Assembly (NCBI GenBank): GCA_035569495.1
Contig: DATMMX010000047.1
Location: 81,040-145,039 of the forward strand
Length of the DNA stretch: 64,000 bases
Direction: 5' to 3'
From: DASRDZ01 sp035569495
GTDB lineage: Bacteria; Chloroflexota; Dormibacteria; Aeolococcales; Aeolococcaceae
Shown here: positions 32,157 to 41,495 of the stretch, piece by piece
Layout: each line of letters starts with the position of its first letter
How positions within the stretch are numbered: the first letter of the stretch is position 1
Made by a program: the position numbers and the translations under genes
Notes under the pieces: generated by a model
The model's input: only the letters and a program-made list of their open reading frames with translations
The model's database searches: none
What the model was told of the DNA's origin: nothing

Positions 32157-34379
32157 ATGGCAGACGACCCAGCCCTCGGCACCCTTGCGCCGGCCGCCGA
32201 GTTCAGCTGCGAGACGCCCCGGCCCGCCAAGGCGCCCCTCTCCGCGCTGGACGAGCCCGTGCCCCTCTTCGCCCAGCCCGAGCGCAGCTTCGCCACGGCG
32301 GCTCGCATCGCGGGGATCGAGCCCGCGCCCGGCGGAGCGCGTGTGGCCGTGTACACCGATGGCGGGCAGGCCGCCGAGCTCCTGGTGCAGCGCACGGTCT
32401 CCGGTGCGCTGCGGCTGCGATGGTCGTTTCCGCCGGGTGCGGCAGGAACCGTCCGCGACGGCGACGGCATGCTCGCCGGCGGCGCCGAGCCCGATCCCTC
32501 CGCGGCCGCCGAACGAGATGCCTGCGGCGGCCTCACCCTCAGCGCACCCGCGTGGCGCTTCGTGCTCGACGCCGGCATGTCGTGGCGGCTGGAGCGTCCC
32601 GATGGCTCGCTGCTCACCCGCCAGCGCCGCGACGACCGCGCCTTCCCGCACTGGATGAGCCGCCCGCTCGGCACCTCCGGCGGCCCGGCGCTGCGCACCT
32701 GGTCGCACGAATCTCTGCTCCTGGACCCCGACGAGCGCTTCTACGGCCTCGGCCAGCAGTACGGCGGCCTCGACAAGCGCGGCACTCGCCTGGTGCAGCA
32801 CAACCGCGACGCTCTCGGCTCCAACGGCACCCTGCTCACGTACCACAACACGCCGTTCTGCTGGAGCAGCGCGGGTTACGGCGTGGTGGTGCACGCCGCC
32901 GGTCGCGTGATGTGGGAGATCGGCAGCCCGTCGTTCGAAACGCTCACCGTCGCCGCGGCGGGCGACGTGCTGGACGTCTTCCTGCTCGCCGCCGACACAC
33001 CGCAGACGCTGCTCGACTCCTTCTACGCGCTGGCCGGTCCGCCCGGCACCGTGCCCGACTGGGCGCTGGGCATCTGGATGTCGCGCTGCCAGTACCGCAG
33101 CCGCGACGAGGTCACCGACGTGGCGCGGCGGCTCGACGCCATGCGGTTCCCCTACGACGTGCTCCACCTCGACCCGCGCTGGATGCGCCCGCGACGCGCG
33201 GCCGACAACGACCACGGCGCTGACTTCACCTGGGACGACGAGCAGTTCGGCGACCCGCGCGCCTTCTTCGCCTGGGCGCGCGACGAGGCGCGAGTTCGTG
33301 TCAGTCTGTGGGAAAACCCGTACGCCCTGGCCGGTTCGTGGACGCACGCCGAGCTGGCCGGCATCGACGGCCTCGCCCTGCTCCCCGACGGCACGCCCGC
33401 AGCGCCGTTCGAATCGCCCAGCGGCCAGTCGTTCGTCGTCGACCTCACCGACGACGGTGTCCGCCGCTGGTGGACGGCGCAGCACCACCGCCTCCTCGAC
33501 CTCGGCGCCGCCGCCTTCAAGACCGACTTCGCCGAGGGCGTCCCCGACGGCGCGCTCTTCGCCGACGGACGCAGCGGCGCCGACATCCACAACCTCTACG
33601 CGCTGCTCTTCAACCGCCTGGTCTGCGACGCCGTCGCCGGCAGGGGAGAGGCGCCCTTCGTCTACGGCCGCTCAGGCTGGCTGGGCTCGCACCGCCACCC
33701 GCTGCAGTGGTCCGGCGACGCGCAGTGCACCTGGAGCGACATGCGCGGCGCGCTGCGCGCCGGTCTCAGCGCGGCGCTCTCCGGCACCGCGTACTGGGCA
33801 TCCGACATCGGCGGCTTCTACACCCTCGACGAGCCGCTGCCCGACGGCGAGCTGTACGCGCGCTGGACCTGGCTCGGCTGCCTGTCGCCGATCGCCCGCT
33901 TCCACGGCACCAGCCCCCGCGAGCCGTACGTGTACGCACCCGAGGTCGGCGACGCGGCGCTCACCGCGGCGCGGCTGCGCTACGCACTGATGCCGTATCT
34001 CGCTGCGCAGTCGCGACGCGCCGCAACCGGACTGCCGCTGATGCGCCCGCTGCTGCTCGCATTTCCCGACGACCCGCTGTGCTGGCGCGACGCGTCGTCG
34101 TTCCTGCTCGGCGACGACCTGCTGGTGGCCCCCGTCCTCCATGCCGGCGGCGCCAGGCGTGTGCACCTGCCTCGCGGTCGCTGGGGCGACTGGTGGACCG
34201 GCGAGGTGGTCGAGGGTCCGATCGACGTCGACGTGGCGGTGCCGCTCGACCGCGTTCCGCTCTACCAGCGCGAGGGCACCACGGTGCCGCTCGGCCGCGG
34301 TCTCCGCGTCGAGGAGGTGCTCGCCGGGCCGGTGCGCCACAAGCCGTGGGACAGCCCGTACCTGGACGAGTCCGCCTAG
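32157..34379 (+). CDS. GH31 alpha-xylosidase-like enzyme (YicI-like)
   Basis: 740 residues, no signal peptide. N-terminal beta-sandwich, then the GH31 barrel with ALGIWMSRCQY, nucleophile in FKTDFAEGVPDG (Asp457), acid/base in LQWSGDAQCTW (Asp521) and WASDIGGFYT. The FKTDF(G/A)E pattern is that of YicI-type alpha-xylosidases and related alpha-glucosidases, so an alpha-xyloside or isoprimeverose-like substrate is likely but not proven. Divergent from the substrate-binding-protein/GH35 operon; shares a CTAG stop overlap with the convergent lipoprotein gene. Confidence 0.88.
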   Translation: MADDPALGTLAPAAEFSCETPRPAKAPLSALDEPVPLFAQPERSFATAARIAGIEPAPGGARVAVYTDGGQAAELLVQRTVSGALRLRWSFPPGAAGTVRDGDGMLAGGAEPDPSAAAERDACGGLTLSAPAWRFVLDAGMSWRLERPDGSLLTRQRRDDRAFPHWMSRPLGTSGGPALRTWSHESLLLDPDERFYGLGQQYGGLDKRGTRLVQHNRDALGSNGTLLTYHNTPFCWSSAGYGVVVHAAGRVMWEIGSPSFETLTVAAAGDVLDVFLLAADTPQTLLDSFYALAGPPGTVPDWALGIWMSRCQYRSRDEVTDVARRLDAMRFPYDVLHLDPRWMRPRRAADNDHGADFTWDDEQFGDPRAFFAWARDEARVRVSLWENPYALAGSWTHAELAGIDGLALLPDGTPAAPFESPSGQSFVVDLTDDGVRRWWTAQHHRLLDLGAAAFKTDFAEGVPDGALFADGRSGADIHNLYALLFNRLVCDAVAGRGEAPFVYGRSGWLGSHRHPLQWSGDAQCTWSDMRGALRAGLSAALSGTAYWASDIGGFYTLDEPLPDGELYARWTWLGCLSPIARFHGTSPREPYVYAPEVGDAALTAARLRYALMPYLAAQSRRAATGLPLMRPLLLAFPDDPLCWRDASSFLLGDDLLVAPVLHAGGARRVHLPRGRWGDWWTGEVVEGPIDVDVAVPLDRVPLYQREGTTVPLGRGLRVEEVLAGPVRHKPWDSPYLDESA

Positions 34380-34978
34380 CCTGCCCTGGCCTGTTGCTGG
34401 GCGACGTCGACGGCGAGCCGGCTGTCCTCCGGCGTCGCCGAGCAGGTGGTCACCGCGTACACCCTGGCACCCTTGGCGAACGCGACGCCGTCGCAGAACA
34501 CCTGCCGGTCGCCCCGCTGTGTCGGTCCGGTCAGCGTGAACCCGACGGAGTCCGCAACGCCCGTCGCACTGAACAGCACCACCGTGCCCGTGCTCTGCAG
34601 CGCACCGCGTTCCGACGCCAGGAAGCGTGTTGATGACTCCGCGCTCGCCATCGCGTACACGGACACCAGGACGTAGTCACCCGCCGCGGCCCCGCCGCGC
34701 AGGAAGATGCGCGAGTACCCACCGCGAAACCCTGCCGCATCCAGCGCGCTCGCCGTCTGCGCGGCCTGCGTCGGCAGCGACTGCGACGCCGTCCCGCGGT
34801 CCAGCGGGCCGCTGTCGGCCGCCGACATCGTGTACCCGGCGATGGTGGCGATCACCTGGTTGCCCAGGTCGCTGACGCTGTCGTCGCACGCCGCCAGCGG
34901 CACGCTCACCGCAACCGCGAGCAGTGCCGGTAGCCAACGGCGGGCGGGGATCGCCCGGCGCATTCCATGCGTCGTCAC
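34376..34978 (-). CDS. Lipoprotein, unknown function
   Basis: 200 residues. The signal peptide ends in LAAC (lipobox). The mature part has GFRGGYSRIFLRGGAAAGDY, STGTVVLFSATGVADSVGF and DRQVFCDGVAFAKGARVY, a beta-rich pattern with two cysteines that could pair. No family recognised. It ends by sharing four bases (CTAG) with the convergent GH31 stop. It starts 75 bp from the catabolic operon end but is probably a separate gene on the same strand. Confidence 0.6.
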   Translation of the reverse strand: MTTHGMRRAIPARRWLPALLAVAVSVPLAACDDSVSDLGNQVIATIAGYTMSAADSGPLDRGTASQSLPTQAAQTASALDAAGFRGGYSRIFLRGGAAAGDYVLVSVYAMASAESSTRFLASERGALQSTGTVVLFSATGVADSVGFTLTGPTQRGDRQVFCDGVAFAKGARVYAVTTCSATPEDSRLAVDVAQQQARAG

Positions 34979-35052
34979 GGCGGACGACGGTACCGCATTG
35001 TGTCGAGGACGACCAGGGCGGCAACGTGCTGCTCATGGTCCAGAGCGCCTAG

Positions 35053-35439
35053 CTACACACGAGGCTCGAGGCCCGGTGCGCCGGTGACGGTGCGCCAGGC
35101 CTCGAAGCCGGCGAGAAACGCGACGATGCCGGCCACCGGAAGGGCGATCTCGATGGCTTCGAGCACCTCCTGCGCGGTGAGCCCAAGGTCGAGGGCCCGC
35201 TGGATGTGGCTGGTCAGGAACTCGGGCGGCGCCCGGTGCACGGTCAGCCCCATGATGATGAGGAGCTGCTTGGTCCGCATGTCGAGGGACCGCTCCGCCT
35301 CGTAGCTCTCGTGGGCCAGCGCGTTCATCGCCTGCAGCACGCCGAAGTCGTGGCGCGCCATCACCTTGTGGTACGTGGGCACGTAGCCGCGTCCGGCCGC
35401 CATGCGGTCGATGTAGGCCTGGGCCTCGCCGTCGCTCAC
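35053..35439 (-). CDS. Carboxymuconolactone-decarboxylase-like protein, copy 1 (no CxxC)
   Basis: 128 residues, GTG overlapping the PhyH stop as GTGA. All-helical AhpD/CMD fold pattern with TKQLLIIMGLTVHR, LTSHIQRALDLGLTAQEVLE and a hydrophobic end IALPVAGIVAFLAGFEAWR. The conserved His is present, but the CxxC/Cys motif of AhpD-type proteins is absent, as in true gamma-carboxymuconolactone decarboxylases. Last gene of the operon. It is a paralogue of the protein at 42722-43207, the two sharing a nearly identical C-terminus. Role in ring-cleavage product handling is inference. Confidence 0.85.
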   Translation of the reverse strand: MSDGEAQAYIDRMAAGRGYVPTYHKVMARHDFGVLQAMNALAHESYEAERSLDMRTKQLLIIMGLTVHRAPPEFLTSHIQRALDLGLTAQEVLEAIEIALPVAGIVAFLAGFEAWRTVTGAPGLEPRV

Positions 35440-36269
35440 CGGGTCACCAGGCGGAACGCCGGGTGGTCGAAGGGCTCGCCGACGACCAGGCCGTAGCGGT
35501 CCGCGTCGTGGATGTGCTCGTCGCCCTGCACCAGCGCGCCGGTGAAGCGCGTGTCGGCGGGGAAGTAGTTGATGACGAACGCCCAGCGCGGCCGGCCGGT
35601 GGTGTTGGCGGGCGCGCCGTGCACCGTGCAGCCGTGGTGCACGGTGGCGTCACCGGGCCGGTAGTGGAGCTCGGCGGCCAGCGGGTACTGCTCGTTGAGA
35701 CCGGGGTAGACGTCGAAGATGTCCTTGCCGTCGTCGAACCAGCGGCCCAGGTTGCCGAGCAGGTGGGAACGGCTGTGGAAGCGCAGCGCGCCCATGTCCG
35801 GCGTCACCTCGTCGAGGGCGATCCAGAAGCCGATGAAGCCGGTGCGATCCATGGCCAGGGTTGGGAAGTCCTGGTGGTAGTAGGTCTCCCCATACTCCAC
35901 CGGCTCCTGCTTCTGCAGCTTGCCGAGCTTGACCGCCAGCATGTTGGCGTAGGAACGGATGCCGACCGAGCGCTCCATCAGGCGCTGCGCGTTGCGTCCG
36001 ATCTGCTCGCCGTAGCCCACGGCCTCGAACAGGTCGTCCTCGTCGGCGATGTCGTGGTAGTCGTGCCAGGAGGGGTGGCCGATCAGGTCCTTGCCGGCGC
36101 GCAGCACGCTGGCGTCGCCGTCCGGGCCCATGCGCTGCTTGGCCCGCCCCAGCAGCTCCGCCGCCAGCGCCGGCGAGATGAGCTGGTCGAGCTTGGCCCA
36201 ACCGTGCTCCCGGTAGTGGGCGACCTCCTGGTCGGTCACCTCGCGCATGTCAACGTGTGGCGTGTTCAT
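35436..36269 (-). CDS. Phytanoyl-CoA dioxygenase (PhyH) family oxygenase, copy 3
   Basis: 277 residues, ATG at 36269 with AGGAGAG about 6 nt upstream; its start overlaps the upstream gene by 20 bp. Iron ligands YYHQDF (His132, Asp134) and TVHGAPANTTGRPR (His217, with the 2-oxoglutarate Arg after it). It sits after two fumarylacetoacetate-hydrolase-family genes in the catabolic operon, so it may hydroxylate the pathway substrate or an acyl-CoA intermediate. The specific step is unknown. Confidence 0.88.
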   Translation of the reverse strand: MNTPHVDMREVTDQEVAHYREHGWAKLDQLISPALAAELLGRAKQRMGPDGDASVLRAGKDLIGHPSWHDYHDIADEDDLFEAVGYGEQIGRNAQRLMERSVGIRSYANMLAVKLGKLQKQEPVEYGETYYHQDFPTLAMDRTGFIGFWIALDEVTPDMGALRFHSRSHLLGNLGRWFDDGKDIFDVYPGLNEQYPLAAELHYRPGDATVHHGCTVHGAPANTTGRPRWAFVINYFPADTRFTGALVQGDEHIHDADRYGLVVGEPFDHPAFRLVTR

Positions 36270-37140
36270 CGATGCTCTCCTGAACAACCGTTGCGGATTC
36301 CTGGGTGGCTGCGAAGCGGTGCCGCATCTCGCCGACATGCTCGATGCGGCTGACCAGCTCGTCGCCCGCGGTGATGAACCGCTGCGGTGAACGGCGGTTG
36401 CCGACGCCCGCGGGCGTGCCCGTGAAGACCAGATCCCCTGCATACAGGGGGCAGACGGCGGAGATGTGGGCGATCAGCCGCGGCACCGAGAACACCATCG
36501 AGGAAGTGCGGTCGTGCTGCACCTCCTCGCCGCTCAGCACGCAGCGCAGCTCCAGGTCGTCGCGATCGGGCAGCTCGTCGACGGTGACGATGGCCGGACC
36601 GATCGGTCCGAACCCCGGGTACGACTTGCCCAGCGAGTATTGCGGTGCCGCCCCGTTGAGCTGCAGCCTGCGCTCCGAGATGTCCTGCCCGACGGTGACG
36701 CCGGCGACCGCGTCCCACGCCGATTCCTCGGCAATGCGGTACGCATCGCGAGCGATCACCACCACCAGCTCCAGCTCCCAGTCGACGTTCCCTTGCGGGA
36801 GCGCGATGGTGCCGCCCGGACCCGCGATGCAGCCGGGAAACTTGGTGAAGATCAGCGGAACCTCGGGCACCGCGAGCTGCGCCTCGCCGGCATGTTGCGG
36901 GTAGTTGAGCGCGACGGCGAAGACCTGCCGCGGCCGCGGCACCGGCGGTCCGAGCTGCGCGGGATCGAACGGCGTGGACGGCTGCAGCGTGGTCGATCGT
37001 GCCCACAGCACAAAGCGATCCCAGTCGCGCAGCAGTGCCCCGGGCGCCGCCGGCAGCAGGCCCGCGCTGGCCTCCGCCACGTCGAGGCACAGTGTGCCGG
37101 CGAGCAGGACCGCGCGTCCGCGCAGGTTGCCTAGCCGCAT
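36250..37140 (-). CDS. Fumarylacetoacetate hydrolase family protein, copy 1
   Basis: 296 residues, ATG one base after the upstream stop. FAH metal-site pattern: NVDWELELVVVIAR (two Glu) and TVGQDISER (Asp), with the C-terminal GDLVFTGTPAGVG typical of the family. Members hydrolyse acylpyruvates or decarboxylate/hydrate 2-oxo acids from aromatic ring cleavage. The two adjacent FAH proteins differ clearly in sequence and may do successive steps or form a heteromer, as HpcE halves do. Confidence 0.9.
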   Translation of the reverse strand: MRLGNLRGRAVLLAGTLCLDVAEASAGLLPAAPGALLRDWDRFVLWARSTTLQPSTPFDPAQLGPPVPRPRQVFAVALNYPQHAGEAQLAVPEVPLIFTKFPGCIAGPGGTIALPQGNVDWELELVVVIARDAYRIAEESAWDAVAGVTVGQDISERRLQLNGAAPQYSLGKSYPGFGPIGPAIVTVDELPDRDDLELRCVLSGEEVQHDRTSSMVFSVPRLIAHISAVCPLYAGDLVFTGTPAGVGNRRSPQRFITAGDELVSRIEHVGEMRHRFAATQESATVVQESIDEHATR

Positions 37141-37141
37141 C

Positions 37142-38017
37142 TCAGAGCTTCCATTGGTCCGGCGACGGTGGGGGAGTGCCGTGCCCCTCCAGCCAGGAGA
37201 TGATCGGCGTGCGCAGGAGGCCGACCCTGCCGATCTCCGCCTCGACCACGTCGCCGGGCTTGAGGTAGTTGGCGAACGGGTCGTCCATGCTCGCCGCCAC
37301 GCCGCCGATGGTGCCGGTGGTGAGGATGTCGCCCGCGCTGTAGCCCATCGGCGAGTGGTAGGCGACGAGCTGCGGGATGCTGACCTGCATGCGCGCGGTG
37401 TTCGACTTCTGCCGCACCGCGCCGTTGACGCGCAGCTCCATGTCGAGGTCGTGCGGATCGCCGATCTCGTCGGCGGTGACGATCCACGGACCGATGGGGC
37501 AGAAGGTGTCGATCGCCTTGCAGAAGGAGAAGACGCCCGACTCCATCTCGCGCCGCTGGATGTCGCGCGCGGTGACGTCGTTGAAGACGGTGTACCCGGC
37601 GATGTGCTCGACCGCCTGCTCGGCGGAGAAGAACTTGCCCGGCCTGCCGATGATGATGGCCAGCTCGATCTCGTAGTCGAGCTCGTTGGTCAGGTGTTCG
37701 GGGTAGATCACCGGCGCGTCGGGACCGACGATGGCGTCGACGTTCTGGAAGAACACGATGCCCTTGTTGACCGCGTGCGACCAGTTGATGCGCGCCAGGT
37801 CGTCCGCGTGCTCGCGGAAGTTGCCCGCGGTGTGGAAGAACTTCTTGGGGACGATCGGCGCGCGCAGGGCAACCTCGGCGAGGGCGAATGTCGTGCCCGT
37901 CTCGGCGACGTCACCGTCGCGCTCGAAGAACTGCCGCGTCGACGCGCAGTCCAGCTCCACGACGCGGTCCTCGACCACGCGTCCGACGCGTCCCTCGTTG
38001 AATGTCACCAGGCGCAT
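37142..38017 (-). CDS. Fumarylacetoacetate hydrolase family protein, copy 2
   Basis: 291 residues. Clear FAH signature: NELDYEIELAIIIGR (metal Glu pair), FNDVTARDIQ (Asp) and GDILTTGTIGGVA. Closer than copy 1 to 2-hydroxyhepta-diene-dioate isomerase/acylpyruvase-type proteins. It starts 9 bp after the LivH-LivM-LivG stop, so it is co-transcribed with the transporter. Works on a 2-oxo or acylpyruvate intermediate by family; the compound is unknown. Confidence 0.9.
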   Translation of the reverse strand: MRLVTFNEGRVGRVVEDRVVELDCASTRQFFERDGDVAETGTTFALAEVALRAPIVPKKFFHTAGNFREHADDLARINWSHAVNKGIVFFQNVDAIVGPDAPVIYPEHLTNELDYEIELAIIIGRPGKFFSAEQAVEHIAGYTVFNDVTARDIQRREMESGVFSFCKAIDTFCPIGPWIVTADEIGDPHDLDMELRVNGAVRQKSNTARMQVSIPQLVAYHSPMGYSAGDILTTGTIGGVAASMDDPFANYLKPGDVVEAEIGRVGLLRTPIISWLEGHGTPPPSPDQWKL

Positions 38018-38026
38018 GGCATCTCC

Positions 38027-40744
38027 CTAGCGTGGAACCGTGACGGCAGCGGCCTGGCTGCCCGTCTCGCTGACGTCGCCCAGGTACGCGGCGATCACGC
38101 GCGGATCGTTGCGCACCTCGGCGGGGCGACCCTCCGCCAGCTTCTGGCCGAAGTCGAGGACGACGACGCGGTCGCAGCTGCGCATCACCAGGCTGACGTC
38201 GTGCTCCACCAGCAGCACGCCGACGCCCCACTGGGTCGCGGCGTGGCGGATCGCGGCGACCAGCTCGTTTCGTTCGCTCCCTGACAGTCCGGCGCCGGGC
38301 TCGTCGAGCAGCAGCACCGACGCACCGGTGGCGATGGCGCGCGCCATGCCCACCAGCCGGCGCCGGCCGAAGGGCAGGTCGCGGGCGACGCGGTCGAGAT
38401 CGGCGCCCAGCTCGAAGCGGTCGATCGCCGCCCACACCGCCGGCGCCAGCGTCTGGCGTCCGGGCCACAGCAGGTTGGAGAGGTACGCCGCGCGATCGCG
38501 CGAGTCCGCCGCGGCGAGCAGGTTCTCCCGCACCGTGAGGTCCTCGAACAGCTCCAGCGACTGGAAGCTGCGCGCGATGCCGCGGCGCGCCCGCCGCTCC
38601 GCCGGCCAGTGGTCGATCTGCGTGCCGTTGACCAGGACACGGCCGGAGCGCAGGGCGACGAAGCCGGTCACGGCGTCGATCAGGGTCGTCTTGCCCGCCC
38701 CGTTGGGCCCGATCAGGCCGACCACCTCGCCGGGCGCGACCTCGATGCTGACGCCGCTCAGCGCCACCACCCCGCCGAACTGAACGGTCGCATCCTGCAC
38801 CTCGAGGCGCACGGGGTCGGCGGTGAAGCCCGTCGCCGCCGTCGCTGCTGACGTCTCAGCGGCGGGCGCCACGCGCGCGACGCGACCACGGCGCAGCCGC
38901 GCGATCAGGCGCTGCATCGACTTGGCGTTGCTCGACGCGATGCCGTCGGGGTCGCGCAGCAGCAGCACGATCAGGGTGACCCCACCGAACAGCGTCAGCC
39001 AGTTGCCGATGTTGGTGCCGAAGATGGCGTTGCCGATCAGGCTGCCGATCCCGCTCTGGCTCAGCGTCGCGCCGAACAGCGCGCCGGTAACGAAGCCGAT
39101 GCCGCCGATGACCGCCAGCGCCGTCGCGTAGATGCTGCTGATCGGGTCGTAGTTGGAGAAGACGATGGTGTACGCGGACAGGCCGAGCAGGATGCCGCCG
39201 ATCCCCGCCAGCGCGGCGGCGACGCCGAAGGCATAGAGCTTGGCGCCGACCACGCTGATGCCCAGCGACGCGGCCGCCCGCTCGTTGGAGCGCACCGCGA
39301 TCATGCGCCGGCCGACGCGGCTGCGCCGGATGTTGCACACCGCCACCGAGCAGAGCAGCAGCACCAGGAACACGAACACCGTGTAGCGCTCGGGGTATTT
39401 GATGGGGTCGAGGTCGATGCCGAAGAGGTGCAGCGGGCCGACCGTGGTGCCGGCGACGCCGCCGGTGTAGTCGGCGTTGCTGAACAGCAGGCTCTGCAGC
39501 GAGAGCCCGAGCCCGAGGGTGACCACCGCGAGGTGGACGCCGCGGGTTCGCAGCGCGGGCAGCGCGAAGAGCAGGCCGAACACCACCGAGGCGACCACAC
39601 CGAGGCAGATCGCCGCCCACATCGGCCATCCCGCGGCCACGATCATCCGCCCGGTGACGAACGCGCCCACGCCACCCAGCGCGTACTGGGCCAGTGAGAC
39701 CTGGCCCGCGTAGCCGGTCAGCACCACCACCGAGAGCAGCATGATCGCCACCACCAGCGTGCTGCCCAGCGCCGTGTTCCACGTCACCGGGAACGCGAAC
39801 AACACCAGCGCGACGAACAGCAACGAGAGCGGGACGAGCACACGCGGTTGCAGCACGCCGGAGCCCAGGGCGGGCAGCCGGTCCGCCGTCATGCCGCGCA
39901 CCGGCAGGCGCTTGCCGCGCAGCACCAGGATGGCGACGATGACCACCAGCGGCAGCGCGTCGGAGACGCCCTGCTGGTTCCAGTACTGGCTCACCTCGCT
40001 CTGCGCGATGCCGATGGCCAGACCGCCCAGCAGGGTCAGGGGAAACGACGAGAAGCCGCCGATCAGCGCGGCCGCCAGTGCTGCGATGACGATGAGCGTC
40101 AGGTTGGTGGCCTGCAGGCCGGTGAGCGGTACCACCAGCACGCCGCTCGCCGCGGCCAGCATTCCGCCCAGCGCCCAGTTGGCCGTGGCCACGCGGTCCG
40201 GCGACCACGCCAGGCTGGCCGCCGCGCGCTGGTTCTCGGCGACCGCTCTCGACGCCAGGCCGAGCAACGTGAACCGCGAGATCGCCCACAGTGCAACCGT
40301 CAGCACCACGGCGACGCCGAGCAGGATGAGCCGGTCCTGGCCGACGAAGATGCCGCCGATGCGGAACACCCCCTCGGGCAGCGCGGACGGCACCAGCACC
40401 GTCGACGAACCGAAGCGCAGCAGGCCGACGGACTGCACGACGATGAGCACGCCCAGTGTGGCGATGAGACGCGAGATCGGCGAGGCGTTCTTGAGCGGGC
40501 GCATCACCAGCGGATAGGTGAGCGCGCCGATCAGCCCGGTGACGACCAGCGCCGCCGCGAAAGCGGGCAGGAATCCCCAGGCGTCGGAATGGCGCAGGTC
40601 GTAGTAGACGAACGCGCCCACCATCGCGTATGCGCCCTGAGCCAGGTTGATCACGCCGGAGCCGCGGTAGATCAGGACGATGCCCTGGCCGAGCAGCGTG
40701 TACACCGCCGCGATGCCCAGCCCGAGGATGGCAGCCTGCAGCAT
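38027..40744 (-). CDS. LivH-LivM-LivG fusion: both permeases and one ATPase of a HAAT transporter
   Basis: 905 residues in one frame. LivH-like (about 1-285; YRGSGVINLAQGAYAMVGAF), LivM-like (about 300-620; GYAGQVSLAQYALGGVGAFV, IRRSRVGRRMIAVRSNERAA) and LivG-like ATPase (about 655-895; Walker A IGPNGAGKTT near 675, signature LPFGRRRLVGMA, LLDEPGAGLSG). The single LivF and substrate-binding lipoprotein upstream complete the system. Three of the five usual subunits are joined, which fixes their stoichiometry. Start ATG one base after the LivF stop. Confidence 0.92.
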   Translation of the reverse strand: MLQAAILGLGIAAVYTLLGQGIVLIYRGSGVINLAQGAYAMVGAFVYYDLRHSDAWGFLPAFAAALVVTGLIGALTYPLVMRPLKNASPISRLIATLGVLIVVQSVGLLRFGSSTVLVPSALPEGVFRIGGIFVGQDRLILLGVAVVLTVALWAISRFTLLGLASRAVAENQRAAASLAWSPDRVATANWALGGMLAAASGVLVVPLTGLQATNLTLIVIAALAAALIGGFSSFPLTLLGGLAIGIAQSEVSQYWNQQGVSDALPLVVIVAILVLRGKRLPVRGMTADRLPALGSGVLQPRVLVPLSLLFVALVLFAFPVTWNTALGSTLVVAIMLLSVVVLTGYAGQVSLAQYALGGVGAFVTGRMIVAAGWPMWAAICLGVVASVVFGLLFALPALRTRGVHLAVVTLGLGLSLQSLLFSNADYTGGVAGTTVGPLHLFGIDLDPIKYPERYTVFVFLVLLLCSVAVCNIRRSRVGRRMIAVRSNERAAASLGISVVGAKLYAFGVAAALAGIGGILLGLSAYTIVFSNYDPISSIYATALAVIGGIGFVTGALFGATLSQSGIGSLIGNAIFGTNIGNWLTLFGGVTLIVLLLRDPDGIASSNAKSMQRLIARLRRGRVARVAPAAETSAATAATGFTADPVRLEVQDATVQFGGVVALSGVSIEVAPGEVVGLIGPNGAGKTTLIDAVTGFVALRSGRVLVNGTQIDHWPAERRARRGIARSFQSLELFEDLTVRENLLAAADSRDRAAYLSNLLWPGRQTLAPAVWAAIDRFELGADLDRVARDLPFGRRRLVGMARAIATGASVLLLDEPGAGLSGSERNELVAAIRHAATQWGVGVLLVEHDVSLVMRSCDRVVVLDFGQKLAEGRPAEVRNDPRVIAAYLGDVSETGSQAAAVTVPR

Positions 40745-40745
40745 C

Positions 40746-41489
40746 TCAGTCGTGCGCCTCGACGCCGTGCGCGTCGCCGCCGGTGAGGTACGCGTCCTCG
40801 ATGCCCGCGAAGGACGCGACCACCTCGGCGCTGGATCCCGACATCACGATCCGCCCGCGCTGCATCACGTAGATGCGGTCGGCGATGCGGGCGAGCTGCT
40901 GCACGTGCTGCTCGACCAGCAGCACGCCGACGCCACTGGTGTCCGCGGCCTTGCGCACCGCGTCGAGCAGCCTGCGCACCACCAGTGGTGCGAGGCCGTG
41001 CGACAGCTCATCACCGAGGAACACCCTGGGGCCGCGCCCCAAGGCGCGACCGAGTGTCAGCATCTGCTGCTCGCCACCGGAGAGCAGGCCGCCGAGACGC
41101 CCCAGCAAAGGACGCAATTCGGGGAAGAGGTCGAGCGCCGCGGCCACGCCGGTGCGGCCGAGTCGCAGGTTCTCGTGCACGGTGAGCTGCATGAACACCG
41201 ACCGTTCCTCGGGGACGAAGGCGACCCCCGCGGCGGCGCGGGCGTACAGCGGCGCCCGCGTCGGTGACCCGTAGAGCCGCACCTCGCCGCCCATCGCGGG
41301 CAGCTCACCGGCCAGCGCGAGCAGGGTGGTCGTCTTGCCGGCACCGTTGGCGCCGAGCAGCCCGACGACCTCCCCCGGACGCACCTCGATCGCCAGGTCG
41401 CGAACGACCGCCTGATCGTGGTACCCGGCCGACAACCCCCGTGCTTCGAGCAGGGGGGTTGCCGGCATCGCTGCGCTGGCCGGTGTCAT
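40746..41489 (-). CDS. livF: LivF-type ABC ATPase
   Basis: 247 residues. Walker A LLGANGAGKTT, LivF-type FVPEERSVFMQLTVHENLRL, signature LLSGGEQQMLTLGRAL, Walker B region VFLGDELSHGLAP and switch His in LLVEQHV. Pairs with the LivG part of the downstream fusion to power uptake. It starts just after the substrate-binding-protein stop, a compact operon. The symbol reflects family membership only; leucine is probably not the substrate. Confidence 0.92.
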   Translation of the reverse strand: MTPASAAMPATPLLEARGLSAGYHDQAVVRDLAIEVRPGEVVGLLGANGAGKTTTLLALAGELPAMGGEVRLYGSPTRAPLYARAAAGVAFVPEERSVFMQLTVHENLRLGRTGVAAALDLFPELRPLLGRLGGLLSGGEQQMLTLGRALGRGPRVFLGDELSHGLAPLVVRRLLDAVRKAADTSGVGVLLVEQHVQQLARIADRIYVMQRGRIVMSGSSAEVVASFAGIEDAYLTGGDAHGVEAHD

Positions 41490-41495
41490 GTCAGC

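Noticed and set aside
34376..34978. Including this lipoprotein in the catabolic operon
   Set aside because: A 74-bp gap follows the last operon gene, while all operon genes are spaced by 22 bp or less, so membership is not supported.
34979..35052. Possible gene remnant on the plus strand ending at 35051
   Set aside because: A short readable tail exists but it is under 25 codons, has no start or ribosome site, and no recognised match.
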